The translations under genes and the position numbers were made by a program. A model generated the notes under the pieces. The model was not told where the DNA came from and ran no database searches. It worked only from the letters and a program-made list of their open reading frames with translations. 64,000 bases of DNA from Apostichopus japonicus. Lineage: Eukaryota; Echinodermata; Holothuroidea; Aspidochirotida; Stichopodidae. Shown here piece by piece: positions 10,696-21,567 of the stretch. The stretch lies in assembly GCF_037975245.1 (NCBI RefSeq), contig NC_092577.1, positions 22,532,398-22,596,397 of the forward strand, written 5' to 3'. The first letter of the stretch is position 1; every line of letters begins with the position of its first letter.

Positions 10696-11450
10696 TAGTA
10701 CTGTTACGTTGGAATGCGAGAGGTCTCGATAAGTAATTTTAACGAGACACAAGCCTGGGTTCGTTTCCGTAAGGAACACAGACAAATTGACGAGTCTAGA
10801 GAATTTGAATGAGAACGTAAACTATATTGAACAATGGAGTTTGAACTAACAACAACAAATGGTAATTACAAATATATAAAAAATTACTGAAACTTAACAA
10901 GATAGGATACACTTTAAAACACGCTGGTCTCTTCCAACGGCGATATCCCTCAGCGGCCACGACCTCGATGACGACGATTCTCGGTCCGTTGTACCGCGAA
11001 ATTCACTGGTCCTCGACGAAGTTTCTCGCGATCCCAGAAACAGCAGTCACCTTCTTTCCGGCGATGCTCCAAAATAGAAGACGGACTTCCAGCCTCAATA
11101 GAGTGAAGCACAAGTCGAACTTCTCGCCGACTAAATATTACCAGAGTCGGTTCAAAATCAGCTTTATAGCCACCAACTCCTGGCGTAACGAACTTCCTCA
11201 ACGGAGACAGAAATTCTTCACCTTCTCCGAAATAAAAACTGGAAAACTGTATTTTCACAGCAAAGTCCTCTTCAAACTTCTGAATGGAAGTGTACAATCA
11301 ATCTTGGTATCGATATCTCAATCCCTCAGAAACTACTGGCAGTTGAGCACTGACGATATATAGTAGAATGGTTTAATATTTGTCGTCGCTTGTATTCGTT
11401 CAGAAACTGAGAAATTCTCCGATCTGGGCGGGCTTTTATATACGATTCGC
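10696..11450. other. Unrecognised segment upstream of LINE A1
   Basis: It begins tgttacgttgg and contains two overlapping open frames of about 115 codons (minus, 10950-11297) and 131 codons (plus, 10968-11363). I do not recognise either. The minus frame is charged and ends in an Arg-rich tail; the plus frame is Ser/Lys/Phe rich. At most one can be real. The segment is less AT-rich than its surroundings and could be a leader or LTR region of an unidentified retroelement. Confidence 0.35.
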
Positions 11451-13284
11451 CATGTTCAGTGAGTTCAGTTCTGTTCTCGTGGAGTGCGGACGTGTTTTCG
11501 GCTGCTCTCCACCTTTCGTTGACCACACCTTTATTGTGTTTTTACGTTGGCCCTTCATTAGTTTACAGTTGTGTTTTGGATTTGTTTCGTTTTGTGTATA
11601 GGTGCGTGGCTTGCCACACCCCTAGCTGTCATGGCGGATCGCCGTGACAGCAAAATCGTATTGTTGAGTTTTTCGGGGGAGGCTAAGGTCGTCCCCGTAC
11701 AAGTTTTTTCAGTTTTGCGTTCTGTTGGTTTAAAGGTCCCTGGAGAGGTTGACGCGCTTCAGCGTAAACCTCTCCGGGGTATGAATTGTTTTGATGTACG
11801 GTTTACCTCGGAGGCTGCCCGCGTCCGAGGCGTCCATGTGTTGGAGGGAGTTGAGGGACTGAAGGTCACACCGTATGACAGTTCGGTGTGGGTGACAGTC
11901 CTCCATCTCCCTCTGGACATGTCTGAACAGGTTGTTGTGCGGACACTGGGGCGTTTTGGGAAAGTGACCGGCTACGAGGAGCCGGAATTCCTTGAATGTA
12001 AAGGTGTCAAGACCGGGACTAGACGAGTTAGAATCGAACTCAAGTCCGATATCCCCTCTACCTTGTGGGCTAATGGGCACAGGGCCCACATTGCATACCC
12101 GGGCCAGCCTCGCACTTGTTGGAGGTGTGGGCTGGAAGGGCATGAGGCCAGGTTGTGCCCGAACAAGCGGTGTAGCCGCTGTTTACAGGTCGGGCATACC
12201 CTGGCCGAGTGTAAGGGGATATCGTTTGCAACTCGTGTGGGAAAACGGGCCATCTCGCCCGTTTATGCCCAGACCGCTCATACGCCGCGAGAGTGGCTAC
12301 GGGCGTGGTTGAAGCGGTCCCTGTCCCGGCCTCTGACACCGTACCACATGATGCTCCTGTCATCGCCCCAGTGTCCGACACTAGCGCCCCGATGGAGGCT
12401 TTGTTCCCCCTTTCGTGTCCGACCTCTCCCCTGATCGAACTTGCCGAGACTGCCAGCCTGCCCACTGAGGCAGAGCAGGACAAAACGGCGGAGATGGTAC
12501 TAGCGGAGTGGCACGCGGCGCAGGATGCCGCTTGTACTGGTTCACCGGTAGCTACGCCCGCTATCGGTGATACTAGTCGGGCCCCGAGTCAACCGGCCCA
12601 AGAGACATTAAGTGGCCCAGATTCTGACTCGCCAATGGAGGACTGCACTACAGCCTTATTAGTTGTGGCTAAGGAGTCCTCCGATTGGTTTGATGAGACA
12701 AAACAGGCCACTGATCTCATTGACTCGAGTGGCCCTTCCACCCTACCCGCAGCCGCTTCCGCTATACCGGACACGATGGTCGCTAGTGGACCTCCTGTTC
12801 CTGACAGGGAGGTCCACTCGATCAAGGTTGACGAGGAGTTAAGAACTCTGCTCCCTCGTAAGAAAAGGGGGAATACTGTTAGGGGCTTGAAAAGACCCGT
12901 ATTGGGAAAATTTCGCAGGTAATGCGCAAGCCTGTCGTCTGCTATCGCGACGGGGTACCCCGGATGAATTTTGGAGTTAGTTAGTTGTTATGTGTGGGGT
13001 GGGGTGTTTGTGTGGTCCTTACATAATATGGTTTGGGGGTTTTCTGTTTGTGGTTTGGTGTTGGCTTTTTGGGGCTGGTTTGTGGAGCTTTATTGTTTTG
13101 GTTCTGTTAGCCTTTGGGTCCGTGTCCTTTTCACGTCACGTTAAACGCTATATTTTATACATTTGTGGGTTAGTGAGAGATTTCTGTTTGTGGGTTTTCA
13201 GTTGGGTTTTTGGTGGTTGTTAAACAGACGGATTGTTTTTGGTTTTGTTCACCTTTGGTCCGTGTCTTTGCACGTAAAAAGCAC
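11451..13284 (+). mobile_element. LINE A1: ORF2-deleted Tx1/L1-like element
   Basis: The 5'UTR starts around gttcagttctgttctcgtgg, shared with A2 and A3. ORF1 follows. The 3'UTR ends with the family tail gcacgtaaaaagcacc at 13284. Almost all of ORF2 is missing: the ORF1 stop is followed at once by an ATG (12922) fused to the last codons of ORF2 (RKPVV.YRDGVPRM). A3 at 30555-32411 has exactly the same junction. The 3' end abuts gypsy integrase sequence. No target duplication was found, because the 5' flank (10.7-11.45 kb) is unrelated to gypsy; a rearrangement probably removed it. Confidence 0.85.
11631..12923 (+). pseudogene. LINE A1 ORF1 (RRM-like plus CCHC knuckles), one frameshift
   Basis: ORF1 proteins of this LINE class bind the element RNA and form the retrotransposition particle. 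The ATG at 11631 begins MADRRDSKIV. An RRM-like segment (SSVWVTVLHLPLDMSEQ) is followed by zinc knuckles CWRCGLEGHEARLC and CSRCLQVGHTLAEC. Near 12217 one A is missing from the aaagggg run present in A3, which shifts the frame inside the third knuckle. The rest continues in another frame to the stop at 12920-12922. Otherwise it is nearly identical to the intact A3 ORF1. Confidence 0.85.
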
Positions 13285-13285
13285 C

Positions 13286-14621
13286 AAAGATCAAGACATC
13301 CATGGGTTCAGTAGTTGCCAAAAGGCCACTGGAAATTGTAGCAATTGACTTTTACAATGATAGAGCCCAGTTGTGGAGGTGTAGAAAATGTGCTAGTCCT
13401 TACAGATGTGTTTACAAAATTTACGCAGGCTGTTCCTACAAGAGATCAGAAAGCATCAACAGTAGCTCAGGTTCTATTCAGAGAGTGGTTCATCAAGTTT
13501 GCTATCCCAGAGAGAATCCACAGCGACCAAGGCCGGAACTTCGAGAGCCGATTAGTCCAGCAGTTGTGTAATTTGTACAACATCAAGAAAACCCACACCA
13601 CCCCCTACCACCCGGAGGGCAATGCACAATGCGAACGTTTTAACAGGACAATGCATGACCGCTTGAGGACATTGTCTACGGATAAGAAGAGAAAATGGCA
13701 TAAGTATCTTCCTGAATTGGTGTATGCATATAATATGACACCACATACCACCACTGGATACTCCCCTCATTATCTATTTTTTGGAAGAGAACCAACATTA
13801 CGCATTGATCATTTGTTGGGTATTGAGAGTGACGAGACTTGGATGGCAGATCACCATCAGAGGCTAAGAACAGCTCTTGATATTGCTGCATCCAATATTG
13901 AGAAGGAAGCACAACGACGTCAGAAACAACATGGCCAGGCAGCTCCCAATACTAGTTTACCAATTGGCGCCAGAGTACATACCAGGAACAGGAAAGTAAA
14001 GGGTAGAAACAAGATACAAGATTTCTGGGACGATATCCCACATAAAGTTATTTACCGTCCTTATCCTGATGGTAACGTGTATGTAATTGAACCCCTTGAC
14101 GGAAATGGCACAACAAAGACATTGCACCGAAGAGACAAACTTGATTCAAAGGAATTGGTTCAAACTTTGGAACCTGCAGGGCCAAGTGAGGAAGTACCTG
14201 CTGTTGACGCCCTAAGCCAGAACTCAGATGAAGTAATCGACTCAGCTTGGTGGGTAGAGAATGTCAACCCCGACGCCCAACAGCCGTAACGATAGCAATA
14301 AGTCAATTGAAATTGCTACAGCGCCTATGCCTGATGCAACTAACACTACAGCAGTGTTAACACTACAGCAGTGTAAACTAACACTACCATGAAGTTCCCA
14401 GTGACTCTGTTGATATGAACTGATACGTAAACGAAAAGGATTTAGGGAACAACACCTTGAGGCGTTCATCCCGAAGTAATGCTGGTGTGCACTCGAACCC
14501 TAGTAAACTTCCCAGGTCTGCAATTCAGCAAGAGGTTCGAACTAGTTATGTTGACCCAACTGTTCTAGCTAATATATCTCAAACTCAGCTCCTGTTGGCA
14601 CAGATGCATGCCAAGTGTTAG
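13286..14621 (+). pseudogene. Ty3/gypsy pol 3' end: integrase core and C-terminal tail
   Basis: Integrase inserts the cDNA of an LTR retrotransposon. The three acidic catalytic positions are visible: VAIDF (about 13340), HSDQGRNFE, and NAQCERFNRT. Downstream are the usual YNMTPHTTTGYSPHYLFFGR motif and a C-terminal chromatin/DNA-binding region. One extra T in gacttttaca near 13350 shifts the frame right after the first Asp. A second break follows the stop at 14289. The distal frame resumes with LRRSSRSNAGVHSNPSKLPR and stops at 14619-14621. Between them a short taacactacagcagtgt unit is duplicated (14340-14385). Reverse transcriptase, RNase H and gag are missing because LINE A1 abuts the integrase at 13284. 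Confidence 0.9.
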
Positions 14622-15228
14622 TGTTGATTCCTACAATTATATGCTTTTGTGTGTTCGTTAGATTTAGGTTGGTTTGGAAAGAATTCTTTTCAATTTAATT
14701 TTATTGTATATATGTTGTTGTCGCCACTCAAGCACTGTCTAGATGTTTTGGCAAATGTATATGTATTCAACCTTCCAGGTATTAATTGCCTATATAGCAG
14801 AGCTTCGTCTATCACATTCCTGCATGCAGCATTGTGCAAAATAGTTCATTCGGATTATGTATTATTGCTGGGATCTATTTCAAGATTTGCATGTAACTGT
14901 ATTATCTCGATCAGTTGTATTCAGTCTATCTTGTCATTTTGTAACATTTGCTCATTGATACTCAGTTTAAAAAAGGGTTAGCAATTGCAATTATGTATTT
15001 TGTCTTGAAATACTTGTACATGAGAGTGTTGAAATGTAGCATGATATGTTACAACCAATTTTATAGTCTTAAGTCACACCGACTACCATATGTATTGGAC
15101 TTACTTGACGGCATCCCAAAGCAGGTTTGAAAGGCTTGCTTGTTTTTTTGTAAATATGTTGAAGTTAAATATTCTGTCTTGTTCTTCTGATTAATGTCAG
15201 GGACGACATTGTTTAAAGGAAGGGGAGG
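14622..15228 (+). other. Gypsy 3' untranslated region ending in a polypurine tract
   Basis: No env-like reading frame is seen. The purine run aaaggaaggggaggt immediately precedes the LTR start at 15229, as required for plus-strand priming in LTR elements. Confidence 0.7.
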
Positions 15229-16137
15229 TGTAACAGTGGTAACCCTTACCGATGGACTTGGTAAAAGGCGACGAGCGCCATCTATTTGACTTTACTACTT
15301 TTTTATGAGAATCATTTGCTACAACAACAACTACTTTTTGTGAATGGTCTTATCATCCTTTTTACAGAGCCATTCTTGTGCATGACAAGAACATATTATA
15401 TTCAGGGTAAGCTTTCATTCGTGATTGTATGATGGGATTTAATTGCAGAGTGATGAAGAGTGTATTTGATTTCAAAATTGCTGTCAATTAAGTAACTTAA
15501 GTAACTTGCCTGTCACCGTAGATCGCCATTCACCACCGTGCTATCATAACGCACGTGTGTTGTGGGGCCTTGGCCTTGACGTTATATCTTTGTAACAATG
15601 TGCACTACATCGACCGTTATGTGTTTGCTAAGTTGTATACTAAGCTTATACTTATCCCTTATAATTAGTAACCATGTTTCCTGGAGATGGGTGAAGGTGT
15701 AAATTAGTATTAAAATGTAACATCAGACCTGAGAGATCTATAATCTCCTTAGCAACCCAATTGTTTAAATGAAGTTGGTCACATGACATGTCACCTGATA
15801 TTTTCTTTTTATTTCTTAAAGTGATTTATTTTAATTCTTTTTGTTGAAGTAATTGAGATTGTTGGATTCATTTAGTGCTTTGCTATGACCAACATCTGAG
15901 AATAATGAGACAATATTCAATTAAGTAAGAACAATACTCAATGTTTATGACTCCTCGTCACTCATGTATTGGTTCTCATTGCACATTTAATTTACATTAA
16001 TTATCCATGATAAGTAATTACCTTAATCTTGTATTTATGATCCATTTGTTTTGTCTTTGCAGGGTTTTTATTTCTTATTGTTCTTTTCCACTGAATAAAC
16101 ACGATGGCAACATGAACCTGTGTTTTTGGTCATTACA
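15229..16137 (+). mobile_element. Gypsy 3' LTR, about 909 bp
   Basis: It begins TGTAACAG after the polypurine tract and ends CATTACA, giving TGTAA...TTACA terminal inversion. A polyadenylation signal aataaa lies at 16094-16099, followed by a GT-rich stretch (tgtgtttttgg), as expected for an R/U5 boundary. No second LTR is in the window, so insertion age cannot be judged. Confidence 0.8.
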
Positions 16138-16690
16138 CCTGCTATGGGCAGTTCAGTTTATTGAGTTTTACACCAACTGGTTATAGCCTAGCCTGGGTAA
16201 GTTTTACACTCACATGTTAATCTACAGCACAAAGGTCTATGCATAATTTCACTAGAAATGTGTGGCTTTGATTATGTGTGCTCTCAGAAGTCAGAAGCTA
16301 CCGTACACCACAATTACTCGAATTAGCACAATTACTCGAAAGAAAAAAAGTAGTCACTAGAAGCGGCCGTTAATTAGGGAAGGTCTTGCTTTGAGTATGA
16401 CACACAGTAGGAATATACTTACTTAGGTCTAGACTTTGGCCTAGTTCTGAAGTGAAGGTACTTACTATACAAATACAATCCTATATTATCTCATAGCCCG
16501 TAGTGTATTTACTACATCAGGGAATGAATCTGGCCTAGCCTAAGAACGTAAGGGCTAACGTTAAGCTATACTTATCGCGCGCACTGACTGTCTCACAGAA
16601 ATTACAAAATCGACATGGTCCCGGTATTTCACCTTTACATTTAAACACTGATTTAAGGTTACTCATACCCCATTGATCTAGCAAGAATTT
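16138..16690. other. Gap between gypsy LTR and jockey-like LINE
   Basis: No gene recognised. The direct repeat attactcgaa..agcacaattactcgaa at 16312-16338 is minor. Confidence 0.4.
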
Positions 16691-17965
16691 GACTTCGTCA
16701 TCTGTTGTCAGAATTAAATTGCAAGGAAACCACAATAGCAAAGGTGCTTTTCTTAGATTTCTCAAGTTCTTTCAATACCGTCCTACCAAATCAATTAATC
16801 ACAGATCTGTCAGGTTTCATCACTGAACCATGGCTCCTACACTGGCTTGCTCAGTTCTTAACTGGGTGGTCAAGACACGTTAAATTGGAGAATGGGTTGT
16901 CAGATAGGTCAGAGATTAAAGTTGGAGTGCCTCAGGGTGGTCCATTGTCTGCTTTACTCTTCACATTATATACGGATGAAATCAAGTCTGGTGGTCATAT
17001 CTCAATCACAAAATATGCCGATGACACTGCTATATTATGCAAAATATCTAAGAGTTCATCTGTCAATGATCAGCTGAACTATCAGCAATCAGTCAACGAC
17101 TTGGTTTCAACATGTGATAGAAAGAATTTGTTGCTAAACGCTAAGAAGTCGAAGGAAATGTGCTTTGCTAACATCAATATAAAACATCAAGGTCTTCTGT
17201 CTGCAAAATCACAAGGTGTCACCATACATGAATCTGAGGTAGAACGAACATCAAGAACTGAATACCTAGGAGTATGCATTGATGATAATGTGACGTTCAC
17301 GTCGCATATCTCGAAAATCTTGAAAAAAGTGTATTATTTTGTTTCAAGTCTTGCCTATTTTGTGTCATTCTTTATGAAGGTGCAAGGACAAATGTGTTCA
17401 GCTCCTTTATTCTGCCACACTTACTTTATGCTGTTCCTGTATGGTATCACTTTATATCATCCTCTGACAAGCATAGACTGATGAGATTCCTTAAGTATAC
17501 TTCACGTATATTGAATGTAAGCCAGCTATTACTGAAGGATCAAGTAAACACAGCTGCAAAGAATGAATTTGTAAGGATGACAAATAAAATTAGAGATGAC
17601 AAAGATCACCCACTACATGGGCCACTTAATTGTCTGTTGGTGAAAGCTACCAGGAATCTTAGGAACCCTCATATCTTGCCAAAATATAGAATTAAACTTT
17701 ATAAGAACTCTTTCATCTACCGTGCTGCAATTTACATTCAATTTGGTATTTTGGAACCTATCATTGAATTTTTACTCATTGTTTCACCTAGTTCTAGTAA
17801 TGTATATAGTTTTAACGCTTTCTTGATGTGCAATGTTTTGAACATCTTATCTATCATGGTTTTCGTATTCATTTATTTTTGAGTTTCACATGTGTACTCC
17901 TTTTTATAAATATGCTATATTTATACTGGTTTCAATAAATGAAATGAAAAATGAAATGCAATAAT
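16690..17965 (+). pseudogene. 5'-truncated jockey-superfamily (L2/CR1-like) LINE reverse transcriptase
   Basis: The frame opening near 16705 carries the second half of a non-LTR RT: KVLFLDFSSSFNTVLPNQL, GVPQGGPLSALLFTLYTDEI, the catalytic KYADDTAIL, and LNAKKSKEMCF with EYLGVCIDD further on. A frameshift near 17385-17394 moves the thumb/C-terminal region (FSSFILPHLLYAVPVWY, HPLHGPLNCLLVKATRNLR) to the next frame, ending at 17882. The 3' end is an aaatgaaatg repeat tail after aataaatg (17933-17960), the microsatellite-like tail typical of this superfamily. The endonuclease and RT N-terminus are missing by 5' truncation. No target duplication identified. Confidence 0.85.
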
Positions 17966-18265
17966 TAGATGGTTATTTGCACATTTCTTCGTTGTATTTG
18001 AAAGTTTCTCCAGATTGCGACTGTCTTCGTAGGACGCTGCTAGATCGAACGTCTTGAGTAGCGACTACCAACCAATCAGACGCGAGGATAGCAATATGCA
18101 AATAATCTATTTTCACCAGGGTTATGTTAAGATCAATTTACGCCATGACGGATGGAGCGTAACAAGGATGATGTTTACTAACGTACCCAATAACCAGGAT
18201 AATGTTAGCAAATTGTTAACCAGGTTGTTTTTAGAGTGTATCATCAAGTGTCGAATCCTATCATC
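17966..18265. other. Gap with tttcaccaggg/aaccagg words
   Basis: Non-coding. The block 18108-18230 resembles, in inverse sense, the degenerate repeat at 9420-9880, and may be the 5' flank or terminus of the PHD/OTU transposon. Confidence 0.4.
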
Positions 18266-18581
18266 ATGCCCAGAGGTATTCGCAAGAAGAACGTGCCGTA
18301 CCCATGTGGTTCGTGCAACAGGTATTGCGATAGTAACTGTATTAACTTGTTTTAAATGGTTTCACAGCCAATGTGAGGAGCTCACCCGAATTCACATGTC
18401 AAGATCAACTGTTGCATATCATTGTTTCGAATGCAATACTTCAATGGGTAAATTCAAATACGAAAACGCACTCCGTCGTCTTTCTGCTGCATCCACAAGC
18501 ATTAGTTCCTTGGAATCTGCCGTTACCAATGAAGACATCCACCTGCGTTCCACTCGTATGACAGAAAGTCCCCTGAAGCCG
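18266..18581 (+). pseudogene. PHD-like zinc finger exon of a fossil PHD/OTU/DDE transposon gene
   Basis: ATG at 18266 starts MPRGIRKKNVPYPCGSC. Cys pairs follow at the spacing of a PHD finger: CGSC, RYC, SNC, then after a one-base frameshift at ~18343 FKWFHSQCEEL and YHCFEC. The exon ends at a good donor, gccg|gtgagt (18582). I recall this N-terminal finger from a family of cnidarian and invertebrate transposon proteins that also carry the OTU-like and DDE parts found downstream here at 19.6-27.4 kb. The frameshift makes it non-functional as read. Confidence 0.65.
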
Positions 18582-18958
18582 GTGAGTATACAAATAAACC
18601 GTTATTAGGGGTTTTTTGGTCGATTTTTTTCAACCGATATCCTTCATATGTTCGTTCGTTTTCGCGCACTTCCCCCCCCCCCCTTCGATATTTACCAATT
18701 TTGTTCGATTTCAACGGATATTGTTTGTTTTTGCATACACACACGTTTACACGCACACGTGACTTTTGTTGATATAGTTGTTCAGACTCGCTTTAACCCC
18801 GATTTGTAGTTAATGTTTAAGTGATTTTCTCCTGGTTTTACGGGTTGATCTAAAAACCATCTGTTGTTTGTATCGTCGTATAATCCATGACATTTGCTAA
18901 GAAACAAATTAACTACAAGTTAGGGTTAAAGCGAAACTGAAACAACTATCTGAAAACT
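18582..18958 (+). other. Intron-like gap
   Basis: Follows the splice donor at 18582. It contains a C13 run near 18670 and the inverted words gttagggttaaagcg and cgctttaaccc. No gene seen. Confidence 0.4.
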
Positions 18959-19345
18959 GGGCGTCGTGGTCAAAAGTGGTTAAAGGCAGTGGATCTAAGG
19001 ATTACAGGTTCGAGCCCTGGCCAGATCATTGCGTTGTGTCCTTGGGCAAAGCGCTTTATCTCCATTGCCTCTCTTCACCCAGGTGTATAACTGGGGACTT
19101 GCGAGGTAACTTGTAAATATAGTTGCGTGCGCCGGTTTGTGGCTGCACCCTATGGGAAGTCCCCCGGGGCACACGTGGTTGTGGTGCCCCAGGAGAGATT
19201 GTTTGAATTGTGCACCCTTTGGTGTGTAGGTGGGACAAGTTACCAATGACCAGGGTTAGATTGTAAAAGTGGTGTGAAAGGGCCTTCGCCCTATACAAAA
19301 CTATAAACCTAAAATAAGAAAATAATAATAAATGTGAGCAAAAAA
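18959..19345 (+). mobile_element. tRNA-derived SINE
   Basis: The head contains an A-box-like tggtcaaaagtgg (18967-18979) and a perfect B box ggttcgagccc (19007-19017), 28 bp apart. These are the internal RNA polymerase III promoter of a tRNA-derived SINE. The body has the phrase gtccttgggcaaagcgcttt, a conserved central segment I recall from several marine-animal SINEs. It ends in an A/T-rich aataataataaat tail. It cannot fold as an intact tRNA. Target duplications were not found. It lies in the presumed intron of the PHD/OTU transposon gene. Confidence 0.75.
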
Positions 19346-19635
19346 AATCAGATTTTGGACACAAATTTAAAAGTGTTGTCTAAAATATTATTCATGCGAA
19401 AGGTATTTTTGGGTCCCTAACATGCAAATTTGGATAGAGGTTGTTGGAAATATACAATTTTATTAGGTGCTTAGGGCATTAAGGGTGTACAATGTCTACG
19501 TTTGTTTGGTGTTACCCCTTCCCCGACGAATATTATTGATTTATTTATTTATTAATAAAACGCATTTATTTTTTCCGATGTATACTGCTCCAGTGGATTA
19601 GCGATCAAAAGGATATATAGAAAGGTGTGGAGGTA

Positions 19636-20066
19636 ACATAACACGCGTCCCACTCGAATCCAATGGAAACGGAAATTGTCTTTTGAACTCTTTGTCGATA
19701 GCACTATACGGTACAGAGTGTCATGCAACAGAAATAAGAGTGAGAACATGCATTGAAATCAACACAAACAAGGAATGGTATCGCAAAGAATACAATGAAA
19801 CTCGGATCCCACTTATATCACCAGACATCGAGGAAGATTGTTTGTCGGCAGCCAGAGAAGGAGGTTACTATATTTTATACATTTGTGGGTAAGTGAGAGA
19901 TTTCTGTTTGTGGGTTTTCAGTTGGGTTTTTGGTGGTTGTTAAACAGACTGAGATTGTTTTTGGTTTTGTTGACCTTTGGTCCGTGTCCGTTTCTTTGCA
20001 CGTAAAAAGCACAGGTTACTCTTCGGGATACACAATGGCAGCCGCAGCAACCGTGCTTCAACGACC
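19636..20066 (+). pseudogene. OTU-like domain of the fossil transposon, split by LINE tail A6
   Basis: The frame PLESNGNGNCLLNSLSIAL carries an OTU-type NGNC motif (Asp-Gly-Asn-Cys in active OTU cysteine proteases), then RVRTCIEI, an acidic DIEEDCLSAAREGGY segment, and, after the A6 insertion, SSGYTMAAAATVLQRP. The frame breaks at 19869 by insertion of A6 and again at 20066 by insertion of A2. Read across both insertions with one target duplication removed, the frame is continuous with 25290-25400. The family association of PHD, OTU-like and DDE parts is from memory. Whether the OTU-like fold is catalytic is unknown. Confidence 0.7.
19870..20012 (+). mobile_element. LINE A6: 143-bp 5'-truncated A-family tail
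   Basis: Identical in order to the A1/A3 3'UTR from atattttatacatttgtggg to the terminal cacgtaaaaagcac. Flanked by the 8-bp duplication aggttact (19862-19869 and 20013-20020). It interrupts the OTU-like frame. Confidence 0.9.
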
Positions 20067-20297
20067 TCAGTTCGTTCAGTTCAGTTCAGTTCAGTTCAGA
20101 CGAGTTCAGTTCAGTTCTCGTGGAGTGCGGACGTGTTTTCGGCTGCTCTCCACTTTTCGTTGACCACACCTTTTTGTGTTTTTACGTTGGCCTTTCCTTA
20201 GTTTGCAGTTTGTGTTAGTGTAGTTTGTGTGTTTTGGGTTTGCTTCGTTGTGGTTTTTGTATAGGTGCGTGGCTTTGCCACACCCCTAGCTGTCACG

Positions 20298-21567
20298 GCG
20301 GCTCGCCGTGACAGCAAAATCGTATTGTTGAGTTTTTCGGGGGAGGCTAAGGTCGTCCCCCGGACAAGTTTTTTCAGTTTTGCGTTCTGTTGGTTTAAAA
20401 GTCCCTGGAGAGGTTGACGCGCTTCAGCGTAAACCTCTTCGGGGTATGAATTGTTTTGATGTTCGTTTTACCTCGGAGGCTGCCCGCGTCCGAGGCGTCC
20501 ATGTGTTGGAGGGAGTCGAGGGACTGAAGGTCACACCGTACGACAGTTCGGTGTGGGTGACAGTCCTCCATCTCCCTCTGGACATGTCTGAACAGGTTGT
20601 TGTGCGGACACTGGGGCGTTTTGGGAAAGTAACCGGCTACGAGGAGCCGGAATTCCTTGAATGTAAGGGTGTAAAGACCGGGACCAGACGAGTTAGATTA
20701 CAACTCAAGTCCGATATCCCCTCTACCTTGTGGGCTAATGGGCACAGGGCCCACATTGCATACCCGGGCCAGCCTCGCACTTGTTGGAGGTGTGGGCTGG
20801 AAGGGCATGAGGCCAGGTTGTGCCCGAACAAGCGGTGTAGCCGCTGTTTACAGGTTGGGCATACCCTGGCCGAGTGTAAAGGGGATATCGTATGTAACTC
20901 GTGTGGGAAAACGGGCCATCTCGGTCGTTTATGCCCAGACCGCTCATACGCCGCGAGAGTGGCTACGGGCGTGGTTGAAGTGGTCCCCGTCCCGGCCTTT
21001 CAAACCGTATCACCTGATGCTCCTCTCATCGCCCCAGTGTCCGACACTAGCGCCCCGGTGGAGGTTTTCAACTCCCCTTCGTGTTCCACCTCGTCCCTGG
21101 AGGAAGTTGCCGCTCCGGCCGAGACTGCCCACTAAGGCGGAGCAGGACAAAACGGCGGAGATGGTATTAGCGGAGTGGCATGCGGAGCAGGATGCCGCTT
21201 GCACTGGTTCACCGGTAGCTACGCCCGCTATCGGTGACACTAGTCGGCCCTCGAGTCAACCGGCCCAAGAGACATTAAGTGGCCCAGATTCGGACTCGCC
21301 AATGAGGACTGTGCTTCCGCCTTAGTAGTTGTGGCTAAGGAGTCCTCCGATTGGTTTGATGAGACAAAACACGCCACTGACCTCATTGACTCGAGCGGCC
21401 CTTCCACCCTGCCCGCAGTCGCTTCCACTATACCGGACACGATGGTCGCTAGTGGACCTCCTGTTCCTTGTGACGAGGAGCTAAGAGGTCTGCTAGGTCG
21501 TAGGAAAAGGGGAAACACCGCTAAGGGCCTGAAAAGAGCCGTATTGGGAAAACATCGCAGGTTATGA
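20298..21567 (+). pseudogene. LINE A2 ORF1, inactivated
   Basis: Homologous to the intact A3 ORF1 but with several lesions: the start codon reads ACG (gtcacggcggct, 20295-20306); an inserted C at about 20360 (gtcccccgg) shifts the frame; another shift occurs near 21120, where the frame hits a stop (actaagg); and the frame shifts again before 21331. The three CCHC knuckles (CWRCGLEGHEARLC, CSRCLQVGHTLAEC, CNSCGKTGHLGRLC) are intact in the frame that is open from 20380. The ORF1 stop overlaps the ORF2 start as ATGA (21564-21567). The lesions contrast with the perfect ORF2; some could be assembly errors. Confidence 0.85.

Noticed and set aside
10950-11363. Two overlapping open frames (115 and 131 codons) as genes
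   Set aside because: Opposite strands of one GC-richer segment; no recognisable domain, no splice or promoter context.
11730-12483. Long minus-strand frames under LINE ORF1 copies
   Set aside because: Antisense shadows repeated in every A copy; Cys/His pattern is only on the sense strand.
14622-15228. env-like gene in gypsy element 1
   Set aside because: Short frames only, no signal peptide, fusion or membrane pattern; ends in a normal polypurine tract.
18959-19030. tRNA gene
   Set aside because: A and B boxes are present but the cloverleaf cannot be completed and the sequence continues as a SINE body.
20052-20066. Gene ending at MAAAATVLQRP read as an independent small protein
   Set aside because: It is the OTU-like frame of the fossil transposon interrupted by LINE A2; the frame continues after the element.
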